Shown one piece after another: positions 17,590-27,588 of a DNA stretch of 64,000 nucleotides (its first letter is position 1; every line of letters begins with the position of its first letter). A model generated the notes under the pieces. That model was given only the letters and a program-made list of their open reading frames with translations. It ran no database searches and was not told the origin of the DNA. Source of the stretch: Nonomuraea harbinensis (GTDB lineage Bacteria > Actinomycetota > Actinomycetes > Streptosporangiales > Streptosporangiaceae); contig NZ_JAHKRN010000024.1 in the NCBI RefSeq assembly GCF_019396385.1, forward strand, positions 62,001 to 126,000. The letters are read 5' to 3'. The position numbers and the translations under genes were made by a program.

Positions 17590-18326
17590 GGTGTCCCTCC
17601 GGCGTAGTCGAAGAGGGCTTCCTGGTACTTCCGTCCCCGGCCTAGCCAGAGGTCCTGGGGAACGGAGAGCGGGGTGATGCTGACGGTCCGGAGGCGGTAT
17701 CGGCGTTCAAGCGGGGCGAAGCTGACCGGAACGTCCAGGAGTTCGGCGACCGAGGCCGCTTCCGAGTGGGTTCCTTCCCGGACGAAGTCGACCTGTGCGC
17801 CTTCCTGGTAGGTGCGGCAGACAGGGACACGTTCGGCGAGCTCCACGAAGGGGTCCTGGGCCCGGCGCAGCAGCAGGGGCGGATCGGGCGGGCAGGATCG
17901 GCGGCCCAGATACGGTTGCCAGCAGGGTTGTTCGAGCCGCTCGGCCAGGGTATCGATCGTGTCCTTCGGGCCGGTCACGCCGACGATGAAGACGGCGTCG
18001 GCGAGGTAGTGCCGGCGGGTGACGATGGTGGCCGTCTCGACGCTGCGCCTGCCGCCTTCAGCGGTGGGCACAGTCTGGTGGCGGGCTCGCCCACCGCCCA
18101 CCGTGTGGAAGTCCATCGTGGGGATCCCAGGCCGGTCGATGCGGATCGTGAAGGCCAGATCGTCGAAACGGGACAAATCTTCTCCGCGCCGCATGCCGTG
18201 GGCGCCGGCGAACAGGCCGATCAAGCCCGACCGGGTGGGGAAACGCTGCGTGTCGCGGTCGGTGAAGGCACTGTGCTCACCCCAGGACTGCAACGGCCCG
18301 CCCAAGCGCAGCACCAGCCCGCTCAC
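17586..18326 (-). CDS. cas5e: Cas5e, Cascade subunit
   Basis: A 246-aa protein from GTG 18326, overlapping the cas7e stop. LVLRLGGPLQSWGEHSAF and TRSGLIGLFAGAHG near the start are typical of Cas5e, and PYLGRRSCPPDPPLLL occurs in the middle. Cas5e caps the 5' handle of the crRNA in Cascade. The C-terminal part ends LWLGRGRKYQEALFDYAGG. Start chosen by the 4-nt overlap; the longer upstream extension overlaps cas7e and is not Cas5-like. Confidence 0.95.
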   Translation of the reverse strand: MSGLVLRLGGPLQSWGEHSAFTDRDTQRFPTRSGLIGLFAGAHGMRRGEDLSRFDDLAFTIRIDRPGIPTMDFHTVGGGRARHQTVPTAEGGRRSVETATIVTRRHYLADAVFIVGVTGPKDTIDTLAERLEQPCWQPYLGRRSCPPDPPLLLRRAQDPFVELAERVPVCRTYQEGAQVDFVREGTHSEAASVAELLDVPVSFAPLERRYRLRTVSITPLSVPQDLWLGRGRKYQEALFDYAGGTP

Positions 18327-19444
18327 GCGCTCGACTCCGCCGGGTAGGCGGCCATCACTGCGTGCTGGATGAGGCTTCCGTAGGAGGAGTCTTTGTCGCC
18401 GAGTCCGGCCAGTTCCTTGGGGTCGATGGTCGCGTGGCCGTGCCGCACCAGGCTGTCCTGCCCCCACAACGCGTGCAGCCGCTGAGCGTAGGAGGCCAGC
18501 GCGTCTCGTGAGCGTGCCGCGTACCCGCCCTCGCCCGTGAGCTTGATGGGGATCTCGAAGGCGGGCGCCAGCGAGATCGGCCTGTCAGCTCGGACGGCGA
18601 TGTAGGCGAGGTCGGGGACGGTGCTGGCGGCCGTGGAGTTCTGCTTGCCGGAGGGCAGGGCGGAAATGAAGGCTGTCAAAAAGGCGCTGGTGAGCTCGGC
18701 GGCGGCGGTGCGGTCATCGAGGTTGTTCATCAGGCCGGTGAGATTGATGCTGGCGTAGCGGTAGAAGACTCCGGAGGAGAACTCGGCGGAGTTCATGTGG
18801 CCGCTGCCGCGCATCTCGCCTGGGTTGAGGTCGTCGACCGCCGTGAAGAAGTCGACCTCGGTGCTCGTGCTGTGAGTGGTGAAGGCGTGGGCGAACTGCA
18901 CCGCGCCGTCCACTTCGGCGCTGGGGAGTTCGGCCAGCATCCGGCCGAACAGATTGATCACTCCGTTGCGGCGGGACAGCAGCTCAGCGATGCGGGCGGC
19001 GGGCAGCACCGGGACGGGCTTCTTCTTGCCGGCCTGCTCCTGGATCTGGTCACGGTGCTCGACCGCCAGGTCGGCCAGCTCGTCGAGTGCAGAAGTCGGC
19101 AGGTACAGCAGCACGGAGGTGACTCCGTCACTCTCGACCTTCAGGCCCTTACCCGCCGAGAGAACCACCTGCTGGCCGGCGGCTGTGGCCAGCTCGGAGG
19201 GCCAGCCGCGATCAGTGAGCCGGTTGGCCACCTGCTCAGGGATCCGCCGCGTACGGGCTGCCGGATCGCCCAGGGCGTTCTCGACGTCGAAGCGAACGGC
19301 GCGCTTCCAGCTCTGACTGCTGACTCGGGTACGGCTCACACCTCCGTAAACCACGCTCTTGGGGGATCCAAGATCATCCCGGTTGATGTTGCTGTAGGGC
19401 AGGGTCTGCAGAACGTGGATGTCGATGAATCGGGCCGTGGTCAC
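18323..19444 (-). CDS. cas7e: Cas7e (Cse4/CasC), Cascade backbone
   Basis: A 373-aa protein starting at GTG 19444 (GTGA overlap with cse2). It begins FIDIHVLQTLPYSNINRDD, then KSVVYGGVSRTRVSSQSWKRA, the hallmark N-terminus of Cas7e. Further conserved stretches are VDGAVQFAHAFTTHSTSTEVDFFTAVDD and SAEFSSGVFYRYASINL. Six copies normally line the crRNA and target DNA. Intact and of normal length. Confidence 0.96.
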   Translation of the reverse strand: MTTARFIDIHVLQTLPYSNINRDDLGSPKSVVYGGVSRTRVSSQSWKRAVRFDVENALGDPAARTRRIPEQVANRLTDRGWPSELATAAGQQVVLSAGKGLKVESDGVTSVLLYLPTSALDELADLAVEHRDQIQEQAGKKKPVPVLPAARIAELLSRRNGVINLFGRMLAELPSAEVDGAVQFAHAFTTHSTSTEVDFFTAVDDLNPGEMRGSGHMNSAEFSSGVFYRYASINLTGLMNNLDDRTAAAELTSAFLTAFISALPSGKQNSTAASTVPDLAYIAVRADRPISLAPAFEIPIKLTGEGGYAARSRDALASYAQRLHALWGQDSLVRHGHATIDPKELAGLGDKDSSYGSLIQHAVMAAYPAESSA

Positions 19445-20091
19445 TGGTCCTCGCCTTCGCTCTTCTGCTTGTTCTTCACGCGCTTGGCCTTCTCGTCGTG
19501 CACCTTGCGGTAGTAGTCCTGCAGCCACCTCTTGGTGACGAGGTCGCGCTGGCGCCCCCAGCGCGCCAGGTCGATGGTGAGCCGCGTCCAACTGACCGGC
19601 AGGAGTTCCGCGCGCAGCGTCGCGATCAGGCGGGGCAGGTGCCGGTGGATACCGTCGAGATCCTGGCGGCACATCAGATGCAGCCGGGCCTCCATCGTCT
19701 TCTCACGCAGGTCGTCGGCACCCACCGCGCGGCCCAGCGTGGCCCCCAGACTCTCCATCTGATCGACGGGGACGGCGTCGTCAGCCTGGTCCTGCTCAGA
19801 CTCTTCCGCTTCGTCGTCGTCTGAGCCTGTGGTGTTGTCCCGGGCGTCACGCGGCTGAGCGGCGATCATGGAGGCGACAGCGTAGAACGCCCGCTCCGTC
19901 GCCTGATCACAGCTCATAGGCAGGACGGGCGCCACCACCATGTGAGCCGCGCGAACCGCGGGATCTTCCGGTGATTTCCCGAGCGCCCGGCGCAGGGCTA
20001 CCCTGCGACGCTTGTCCGGATGGGACAGCGTCTTGATCGCCTCGTCCACCAGTTTCGTCGCCTGCCGCTGGAGGGGGGTGTCTTCAGCCAT
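19441..20091 (-). CDS. cse2: Cse2 (CasB / Cas11e), Cascade small subunit
   Basis: A 216-aa protein from ATG 20091, with AAGGAGAGCAG upstream, overlapping the cas8e end by 8 bp. The helical blocks RRVALRRALGKSPEDP, FYAVASMIAAQP, LHLMCRQDLDGIHRHLPRLI and LARWGRQRDLVTKRWLQDYY match Cse2. An acidic insertion (SDDDEAEESEQDQADD) lies in the middle, and the tail is very basic (KAKRVKNKQKSEG). Two copies of Cse2 stabilise the R-loop in Cascade. Confidence 0.93.
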   Translation of the reverse strand: MAEDTPLQRQATKLVDEAIKTLSHPDKRRRVALRRALGKSPEDPAVRAAHMVVAPVLPMSCDQATERAFYAVASMIAAQPRDARDNTTGSDDDEAEESEQDQADDAVPVDQMESLGATLGRAVGADDLREKTMEARLHLMCRQDLDGIHRHLPRLIATLRAELLPVSWTRLTIDLARWGRQRDLVTKRWLQDYYRKVHDEKAKRVKNKQKSEGEDQ

Positions 20092-21601
20092 CTGCTCTCC
20101 TTGATGGTGCCGGCTTGCGGGCGGCGAAGATGAGGCCGCGCGCCCGCTCGATGGCTCGCCGCGCGCGCGGGGCGCTGCCGGCTTTTTCGGTGATCTCCTC
20201 GTAGACCTGCAATGCCACCTTGATGAAGTCCATGGCAGGCTCATCGAAGTCACGGCTGAAGACCTTGCGCCAGAACTCCTGCTCCGCGCGCGGCCAGTAG
20301 CGTGCGTCTCCCTGGCCTCTCCAGGGACCGGCCGGGATATCGGAGCGGACCGGAGGACCGTTGCCGTTCGACGGGTCGTTGATCGCCACCCAGGCGCTGC
20401 GCAACGCCGAACCGAGGTGCCGCCCGACCTTCTCCGCGGCTAGCCTCACCCGGCTCACGCCCGTGGCGCTCTGGGGATCCTTCAGTAGGGACAGGATGGC
20501 GGGCGTGGCGGCCGTGAGCCACTGACGGTCACGCGTCTGGCCGTCCTGGTCGAATCCGAAGGCCCGTACGCGCAGTTCGTCCAGCAGGTCGAAAGGCAGG
20601 TTCCCAGCCTGGTCCAGCACCTGCGGCCGGCGGGCGTGCTCCTCGCCGACATCATGCAGGAGGAGTGCGTCCACATCCCGCCAGAGCGCCCGCTCGCTGC
20701 GCGCGCCTCTGGCGTAGAGGTCTCCGGTCTTGTTCTCCTGATAGATCAGATACGGATCGCGCACCGTGGCCGTGGGCTGGCGCCAGGCCCAGGTGATCCA
20801 CGCATTGTCGACCAGGCCATCCTTCTGAGATAGCAGGACCGCGTGCCTGAACCGGCCGGTCAGCACCCCCGCGATTCCCGCCGGAGGCGGGGGCAGCCCG
20901 AGCGGGTCGGGCAGATCGTCTCGCTCCCAGGGGGCCAGGTCATCCTGCACGGGTCGGCTTCCCGGATAGGGGATCCCGACCACCAGGGATTCGAAGACCG
21001 TACGGCCCAGTGGATGAAAGGAGATCGTCCCACGCAATGGACCGGCGGTGCTGTTGGCCTCGCTCTTGCCGTTGACCGTGCGGCTCGTACATCGCCCAGA
21101 CGGGCCGTAGTACAACTGGGCCAGCAGGTACCAGACCGCTTCCTCGGGCGGGATCGGCCGGGCATCGAGGTCCGTGTGGTGATCGAACCACACCTGGTTG
21201 TTCCCTGCGGGCCGTGACAGGACGAGCTTGTTGATCCCGGAAGCCTTGGCACATTCCACAGCCAGCCGCGCATCCTGGAGGAACGGCCGTTCGCCATGGA
21301 AGAGATCGAACCGATCCTGATATCGGCCGAGGTAGGAGGAGCCGTCCGCTTCGAACCTGCCGGCATCAAGCACGGCCTCCCGACGGCTTTCCCACTCATC
21401 GAAGCCTGCGGGCCTGTCCAGGCCAGTGAGCCGAGCCGCGAAGACCGTAAGAACACGCCACAGCCCGGCGCCCGCCGGCGCCAAAGGGGCCACGACGTCT
21501 TCGAGCTCGTGGGCCCGCGTGAGCAGTTCCCGGACCCCGATCGCAGTTCCGGGACGGACGGGAATCCAATCACGATTCAGCAGGTCGTAGCCATGGCGCA
21601 T
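20084..21601 (-). CDS. cas8e: Cas8e (Cse1/CasA), Cascade large subunit
   Basis: A 505-aa protein. The N-terminus (YDLLNRDWIPVRPG, then GVRELLTRAHELEDV) is characteristic of Cse1, followed by ERPFLQDARLAVECA and FHPLGRTVFESLVVGIPYP. Cse1 recognises the PAM and recruits Cas3. It ends TGA at 20086-20084 inside the cse2 ribosome-binding region. This locus keeps Cse1 and Cse2 as separate genes, unlike the second locus at 47.1 kb. Confidence 0.94.
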   Translation of the reverse strand: MRHGYDLLNRDWIPVRPGTAIGVRELLTRAHELEDVVAPLAPAGAGLWRVLTVFAARLTGLDRPAGFDEWESRREAVLDAGRFEADGSSYLGRYQDRFDLFHGERPFLQDARLAVECAKASGINKLVLSRPAGNNQVWFDHHTDLDARPIPPEEAVWYLLAQLYYGPSGRCTSRTVNGKSEANSTAGPLRGTISFHPLGRTVFESLVVGIPYPGSRPVQDDLAPWERDDLPDPLGLPPPPAGIAGVLTGRFRHAVLLSQKDGLVDNAWITWAWRQPTATVRDPYLIYQENKTGDLYARGARSERALWRDVDALLLHDVGEEHARRPQVLDQAGNLPFDLLDELRVRAFGFDQDGQTRDRQWLTAATPAILSLLKDPQSATGVSRVRLAAEKVGRHLGSALRSAWVAINDPSNGNGPPVRSDIPAGPWRGQGDARYWPRAEQEFWRKVFSRDFDEPAMDFIKVALQVYEEITEKAGSAPRARRAIERARGLIFAARKPAPSRRADG

Positions 21602-21616
21602 CGGCGCTCCTTGAAC

Positions 21617-24340
21617 TCAGACATGAGTGGTTATCTGCAGGCCGAGGTCGGTGTGGAGGCGGAACTCCCGCTGGCCGACCCAACCGATGGCGGACCCGTC
21701 CGCACCGATCTGAAGAGGGATGACCGCAAGGTCCCGGAGCCAGGCGCTGTCCCTCCAACTGGACGGTGGGTCGTTGGCGGAGTCGCGGCCTGCAAGCATG
21801 GAGGACCGGAGCGGGATGGTCCCCGCGAGGATCTTCTTGATCATCTGGCGGGGGAGCTTGGTGGTGTCGGGCAGCTTGGTTGTGCAGGCCTCGTCGAGGT
21901 AGAGAGAGCCATCCGGCCCTTGATAGACGCAGAGGACGCGGGTTGAGTCGGCGCCCAGGCGGGTGGCCACTAGGTCCTCCTGAGCGTCAGAGGATGTGAG
22001 CTGGTGAAGCCCGGAAACCTCGTCCGGAGATGGGATTGCGATCATGTCCGCTATCCCTTCCTCGGCGATCTCCTTGCCGATCCACTCCAGGTCCTCCTCG
22101 CTCAGATCGCCGTTGGCGAAGCTGTCGTCGTAGACCTGCTCCACGAGTCTTTGGACGTCGTCGGGAATGGCGATCTCACCATCGGTGATCTCCTGATCGG
22201 TACGGCGCAGCAGGGACGGCGAGTAGACGAACGGCCACGAGCGCGGCAGCACCAGCTCGCCCTTCTCATCACCCGGTCGAAGGACGACCAGTCGCCGTTC
22301 GGCCGCCCACGCAGGCCGCAGTCGTCCCGCGTGACGCTGGCACCGTCCGGCTCGCTGCAACAACAGCGCGACGGGGGCGAGGTCGCTGATCACCAGGTCG
22401 AAATCGAGGTCCAGGGATTGCTCGATGACTTGGGTGGCGACCACGACCGCTTTCGGGCGGTGACCACATCTATCCGAGGGCTGACAGATCTTGCATTTGC
22501 CGAACTTGCGGGTGATGTCACTGGTTATCTCTTCACGGCGACGTGCGGGGAAACGGGCGTGCAGGAGAGTGAGCTCGAGGGCCTGCGGCAAGGTGTCGAA
22601 CCAGTCGCGTAAGAACAGGTACGTCTGCTGAGCCTCGGCGACGGTGTTGCAGACGACGCCAGCGCAGCCACCCTCGTCGACAAGCGGCGCCAGCACTTCG
22701 CGTAGCACTTGGGAACGATCCAGAGCGGATGACAGCACCGGAACCGGTCGCCGCTCGACATGCAAAATGCTTGGCTCGATGTCGACCTCGAAGGCAGAGA
22801 TCTTTCCGGTGACTGCGTCGGCGAAGGCCCAGCCCGGGTACGTGATCGGCGGCAGTGCTATCTCGCTGTGGCCGGCACCCTCCAGGTAAGAGGACACCAG
22901 GCGGGCCGCGATCCGTGTGGGCAATGTGGCGGACATCAAGACGACCGGCACTCCCAGCCGTCCGAGCCAGACCAAAGCCTTGGCCAGCAACTTCTGCATG
23001 TAGGCGTCGTAGGCGTGGACCTCGTCGACGATGAGCACCTTGCCGGCCAGGCCGAGCATGCGTAGAGGCATGTGCTTGAGAGGCAGCACGGCCAACAGGA
23101 CCTGATCAATCGTTCCAACCGACATCGGAGCCAGCAGGCCACGCTTCTTGCCGTGCAGCCAGTCCGGTGCCGCCACGCTGGTGTCTTCACTGACCACCGT
23201 GGTGTCGACACCCTCGGCTGTGTAGGCGTCGTTGAGCCAAGCCATGCTGTGCAGCAGCGTCAGTGCGGCATCGTCCTCGGCCTGGCTCTCTCCGTACGCC
23301 CGCGCTCTGCCGTACATCTGGTCGGCCGTCGCCATCGTGGGGAGCGCGAAAAGAAAGCCCGGAGTGTCGCTGGCCTGCCCGAGCAGACGCGCGCCGTGGA
23401 AGGCGACCTCGGTCTTCCCGATGCCCATGGGGGCGGTCACCAGCAGCAGGCCCAGACCGTTGGTCAACAAGGTCGGCAGCTGCCCGGCGACCGAGTGCTG
23501 CAGAGCGTTCGGGCATTCGATGAAGGAGAACTCGTCGGCGAAGCTCGCACTACGGAGCCGTACGGGGCGAAGGCCTGCGGCAGCGATCAAAGAGGGGGCG
23601 GAGCGTAGTGAGCCCTCGTAGTGCCGGCGGAGACCGCCGGCGTCGATGGGTACCTGCGGCAGGCGTTGCTTAAGGTAATCGTCCTGGCTGACCAGCCAGT
23701 CGGCGAGAATGACAATGCCGCAAGCGAGAGTGGCTGCTTCAGCGTTGAGCGCGGCAGGAGCCGACGGCGGCTGCAGGACTTCGCTGACGGCACGAAACAG
23801 GGCCTCGCGTTGGGCCTCCCATTTTCCATCGCCCAACTCGGGGAGAACTTCCGTCGGTTTGAACCGGCATTCTCGGTGATCTCTTGCGCTGAACCGTCCG
23901 TGGTGTCCACCCAGTAGTTGCGCTACGAGGTAAGCGATGTCTTTAGGGCGGCGTGCGCCATAGCCCATACGGCTGAACGGTAGACCAAGCCAGACGTGAG
24001 CCGCATACTCGTGGCGGCGCCTATCTCCTCCTACTTCTGGGTAGCCGTTGAGGCGCCCGAATTGAGCAGCATCCATGCTTTGAAAGCAGCCCATGCATTT
24101 GCCGATGTCGTGGAGCCCGGCCCAGAAAGCTACCAGGCGCCCGGCGGCGTCGACTGTAGTGCCTAGAGCTTCTGCTATCCGGTGTTGCAGGGTTGGGGAG
24201 AGATACTCCTGCCACAGAGTGCTCGCCATGGCAGCAGCATCGAGCAAGTGGCAGATAAGCGGGTAGGGTGTGGGTAGATTGCGTGATTTACCCCATATGA
24301 GCATGTCTACCGCTTCGTGCTCCACGTGCTCTAGATTCAC
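21617..24340 (-). CDS. cas3: Cas3 nuclease-helicase
   Basis: A 907-aa protein with an N-terminal HD nuclease (His31/Asp34, HDIGK at 77-81, His147, Asp214) and a C-terminal SF2 helicase: Walker A APMGIGKTE at 303-311, DEVH at 439-442, SAT at 470-472, then ATQVIEQSLDLDFD and QRAGRCQRH. It degrades target DNA after recruitment by Cascade. It is the first gene of the operon and faces array 2 across a 220-bp leader/promoter region. All key residues appear present. Confidence 0.96.
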   Translation of the reverse strand: MNLEHVEHEAVDMLIWGKSRNLPTPYPLICHLLDAAAMASTLWQEYLSPTLQHRIAEALGTTVDAAGRLVAFWAGLHDIGKCMGCFQSMDAAQFGRLNGYPEVGGDRRRHEYAAHVWLGLPFSRMGYGARRPKDIAYLVAQLLGGHHGRFSARDHRECRFKPTEVLPELGDGKWEAQREALFRAVSEVLQPPSAPAALNAEAATLACGIVILADWLVSQDDYLKQRLPQVPIDAGGLRRHYEGSLRSAPSLIAAAGLRPVRLRSASFADEFSFIECPNALQHSVAGQLPTLLTNGLGLLLVTAPMGIGKTEVAFHGARLLGQASDTPGFLFALPTMATADQMYGRARAYGESQAEDDAALTLLHSMAWLNDAYTAEGVDTTVVSEDTSVAAPDWLHGKKRGLLAPMSVGTIDQVLLAVLPLKHMPLRMLGLAGKVLIVDEVHAYDAYMQKLLAKALVWLGRLGVPVVLMSATLPTRIAARLVSSYLEGAGHSEIALPPITYPGWAFADAVTGKISAFEVDIEPSILHVERRPVPVLSSALDRSQVLREVLAPLVDEGGCAGVVCNTVAEAQQTYLFLRDWFDTLPQALELTLLHARFPARRREEITSDITRKFGKCKICQPSDRCGHRPKAVVVATQVIEQSLDLDFDLVISDLAPVALLLQRAGRCQRHAGRLRPAWAAERRLVVLRPGDEKGELVLPRSWPFVYSPSLLRRTDQEITDGEIAIPDDVQRLVEQVYDDSFANGDLSEEDLEWIGKEIAEEGIADMIAIPSPDEVSGLHQLTSSDAQEDLVATRLGADSTRVLCVYQGPDGSLYLDEACTTKLPDTTKLPRQMIKKILAGTIPLRSSMLAGRDSANDPPSSWRDSAWLRDLAVIPLQIGADGSAIGWVGQREFRLHTDLGLQITTHV

Positions 24341-24560
24341 CTATCTCCCCGGATGTCTGTTTATCTAATGAATTGTTGGCGGCAATGCGGAGGGAGCATA
24401 CGGTACGAAGATAAGGTTCCGCTAGATGCAATCGGCCCCAGAGTGGAGCCTTCCTGTAGCGCGCCTGTCCGGCCCGCTACCCCTAGAGGTTGGCAAAGTG
24501 GCGACAAACACCGACATTCACATTCCTGCAGGTCGGGCTTATCCTTCCTGCTCAGGAAGT
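24341..24560. promoter_or_regulatory. Divergent cas3 promoter region and leader of CRISPR array 2
   Basis: This 220-bp stretch between cas3 (minus) and the first repeat of array 2 (plus) is clearly more AT-rich than its surroundings, for example TTATCTAATGAATTG at about 24360. Repeat orientation and decay at the far end place the array leader here. It should contain the promoters for both the cas operon and array 2. Confidence 0.7.
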
Positions 24561-26551
24561 GTGGTCCCCACGCCCGTGGGGGTGAACCGCCAACGTATAT
24601 ACGAGCGTTGTGGCGACGCTCGTGGTCCCCACGCCCGTGGGGGTGAACCGTCGGCGCCACCCGCCGCGGCGGCCGCGTCCAGGTGGTCCCCACGCCCGTG
24701 GGGGTGAACCGGCCCAGGAGGCACTGAACCGGGCCCGTGCGGAGTGGTCCCCACGCCCGTGGGGGTGAACCGGTGATCAAGCCCGCCGTGTCGGCGCTGT
24801 GGACGTGGTCCCCACGCCCGTGGGGGTGAACCGTTCACGCCGCCGGCGATCGGCTCGCGGACGGAGTGGTCCCCACGCCCGTGGGGGTGAACCGCTGATC
24901 CTTCTCGTGAGGATCGATGATGTCGGGTGGTCCCCACGCCCGTGGGGGTGAACCGCCGCAGGCCGGGTACGTGGTGCGGGCGTGGGAGTGGTCCCCACGC
25001 CCGTGGGGGTGAACCGGGCTGGGACCGGCCGCTGCAGTTCGCTGGTGGGTGGTCCCCACGCCCGTGGGGGTGAACCGGAGGCTCTCCGGCGTCTAGGCCG
25101 GAAGTATGGGTGGTCCCCACGCCCGTGGGGGTGAACCGCGTCCATACCGGCTCCTGAGGCATCGGGAGCGGTGGTCCCCACGCCCGTGGGGGTGAACCGG
25201 GATCATGATGCCCGCGGCTTGATATGCCTCGGTGGTCCCCATGCCCCTGGGGGTGAACCTCGGGCACGCCGAGGTGTTCGAGGCCGTCTGGAGTGGTCCC
25301 CACGCCCGTGGGGGTGAACCGCCAAACGATAAGAATCCGCTTACGCGGGTGTGGTGGTCCCCACGCCCGTGGGGGTGAACTGACCCGGGCCTTGCCCTTG
25401 GCCTCTGAATGGGCGTGGTCCCCACGCCCGTGGGGGTGAACCGAGGAGGTGAACGTGCACGTCCACGTGGGAGTGGTGGTCCCCACGCCCGTGGGGGTGA
25501 ACCGGGGACGGGCTGTTGGTTGGGGTTGCGGCTGTAGGCCTCCAGGACGGCGTGGTCCCCACGCCCGTGGGGGTGAACCCACGGCAGCAACGTCATCGGG
25601 GCGCTCGAACGGGTGGTCCCCACGCCCGTGGGGGTGAACCGCTGATGATGGCCGCGGAGCTGACGCTGCAGTTGTGGTCCCCACGCTCGTGGGGGTGAAC
25701 CGCCGCCCGGTGATCCGCTCTCCCGGGTGCCCGAGTGGTCCCCACGCCCGTGGGGGTGAACCGGCGGCCGAGAATTCGACCTCGGCTCAGGTCCTGTGGT
25801 CCCCACGCCCGTGGGGTGAACCGGCGAAGTACTACTGGGAGCTCCCGGCGGCCAGGTGGTCCCCACGCCCGTGGGGGTGAACCGCGGAACGCGTGGCTCG
25901 GCGCGTTGATCGGCACGTGGTCCCTACGCCCGTGGGGGTGAACCGGTCACGTTCTGTCTCACCATCTCGGACATCTCGTGGTCCCCACGCCCGTGGGGGT
26001 GAACCGCTGCGCGGGCTGAGCGAGCAGGTCCGCTCCACGTGGTCCCCACGCCCGTGGGGGTGAACCGATCAACGCTCGCGACATCATCGTGCAGATCGAG
26101 TGGTCCCCACGCCCGTGAGGGTGAACCGCTGTGGATCAGGCCCCGGTACAGGAGGCACTGGTGGTCCCCACGCCCGTGGGGGTGAACCGCCCGACGTATC
26201 CTGCAAGCCCAGCTAGGGAGAGTGGTCCCCACGCCCGTGGGGGTGAACCGGTGAGCACCGCCCGCCAGCTGTTCCAGCAGATGTGGTCCCCACGCCCGTG
26301 GGGGTGAACCGTGCGACACGCTCGCGCCGGCGTCGTCCAGGACGTGGTCCCCACGCCCGTGGGGGTGGACCGCCCGTACGGCCGTCTTCCGTACGGACGC
26401 GCGTGTGGTCCCCATGCCCGTGGGGGTAAACCGGTGCCGAGCGCTGACCCGTCGTCAGGACGTCGTGGTCCCCACGCTCGTGGGGTGAACCGGGCCTGCC
26501 GCGTCCGTGGCCCCGCCGAAGGGAGTGCTCCCCACGCCCGTGGGGCAACCG
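24561..26551 (+). CRISPR. CRISPR array 2, type I-E, 33 repeats / 32 spacers
   Basis: Thirty-three 29-nt repeats recur about every 61 bp with 32-nt spacers. The repeat begins GTGGTCCCCACGCC and ends CGTGGGGGTGAACCG, sharing its stem with array 1 but differing in the first bases and near the end. Repeat 12 (about 25232) and repeats 30-33 (about 26344 onward) carry substitutions or deletions; the last begins GTGCTCCCC and is shortened. Decay at the right end fits a leader on the left, beside cas3. Confidence 0.98.
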
Positions 26552-26629
26552 GGATGGCAGAGGCCGAGCGTGCCGAACTCGCCCCCGACGCCCCGGCATT
26601 CCAGTGACATCCGTACCAAGCACACGCGA

Positions 26630-26910
26630 GTGGTGTTAGCCAAGGTAGGGCTGGTGGCCTCCTCGATGAGGACCTAGTAGCGGGCGTTGCAGCCGTCCAC
26701 GTCGGTGTCGCCCTGGTGCCAGAAGCTGGAGCGCTGGTAGCCCACGGCTCTCCTCGTCCACGAGCAAGCTGGCGACCGCATCACGCAGGAGCACCGTCTG
26801 GGCTCGGGTGGACGACGTGGCTGCCGCTGTAGGTGCGGCGGCCGATGCCGGACTGAGCCCAATCAGCGGCGTCGCCAGGACCTGCAGTCAGGAGGGCGGC
26901 CGGGATGGTG
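26630..26910 (-). pseudogene. Remnant of an HNH (DUF1524-like) endonuclease gene
   Basis: On the minus strand the fragments VGYQRSSFWHQGDTDVDGCNARY, a TAG stop, then VLIEEATSPTLANT form one reading frame resembling the C-terminal D-G-C-x-T-R block of HNH family DUF1524 proteins. A further frame change seems to separate it from upstream residues. The piece ends against the distal end of CRISPR array 2. Assignment is from motif resemblance only. The flanking 26911-27394 contains no gene I can support. Confidence 0.45.
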
Positions 26911-27394
26911 CGGCGTAGGGGGAAGGCGCCGAGATCCTTCAACATTGAGCTACTCACCGTTATGATCGAACACGAACAGTAATAACACTTGGTTGAGTTC
27001 GCGCGCCACCGGCTCGGTGACAGCCTGGTAATGGCACTCAGGCTCGCGCAGTGGCCTATCACCGCTGACGCGGCACCAGCCCGTCGACGGCCGAAAAGGT
27101 TCTCCGCCGCCACGCCGCTCATCGGCACAGAAACACCGGCCCGGTTCTCGGTTGCGCTGTACCCAGCTGATTCCCACGGCCTGAGCAGCGCCGCAGCCGC
27201 CGCGAGGCCGGCGCAGATGTCTCGCTCATCCGATGCGGAGGGCGGCGGAGTCTGCCTCGCCCCAGAAGGGACGCGGCGTTCGGCATCAGGCCACAACGGG
27301 CGGTCCACCCCTTCCGGCTTCGCAGCCTGCGTCACGGGGCGCCGCCCGCTCAACCGCCCTCTCGCCCCGCGCCGCGGGGCTCCAGGAGGGCGAG

Positions 27395-27448
27395 GTCTGG
27401 CCGATCAGAGATCTTTTGCTGGCGCAAAACATCTTGACCCGGCCAGAC
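27395..27448 (+). promoter_or_regulatory. Conserved large hairpin, copy 1
   Basis: The outer arms GTCTGGCCG and CGGCCAGAC enclose the core AGATCTTTTGC-TG-GCGCAAAACATCTTG. The hairpin ends 140 bp upstream of the monooxygenase start at 27589. The same core with different but self-complementary outer arms occurs at 31139, 39436 and 41641, always in the same orientation to the next gene. Candidate cis-regulatory RNA or DNA element. Confidence 0.7.
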
Positions 27449-27588
27449 ACGGCCGGTTGCACGGCGGCTTCCCGCGCCGCTGACGGCCGCTGCCGGAAGG
27501 GGACATCCCCGCCGCCGCGGCCCCGCGCCAACGGCCGCGCGCATTCTTCCTTCCGGCAGCCCCGCCCACCCCCACTCCGGGAGCTGCC

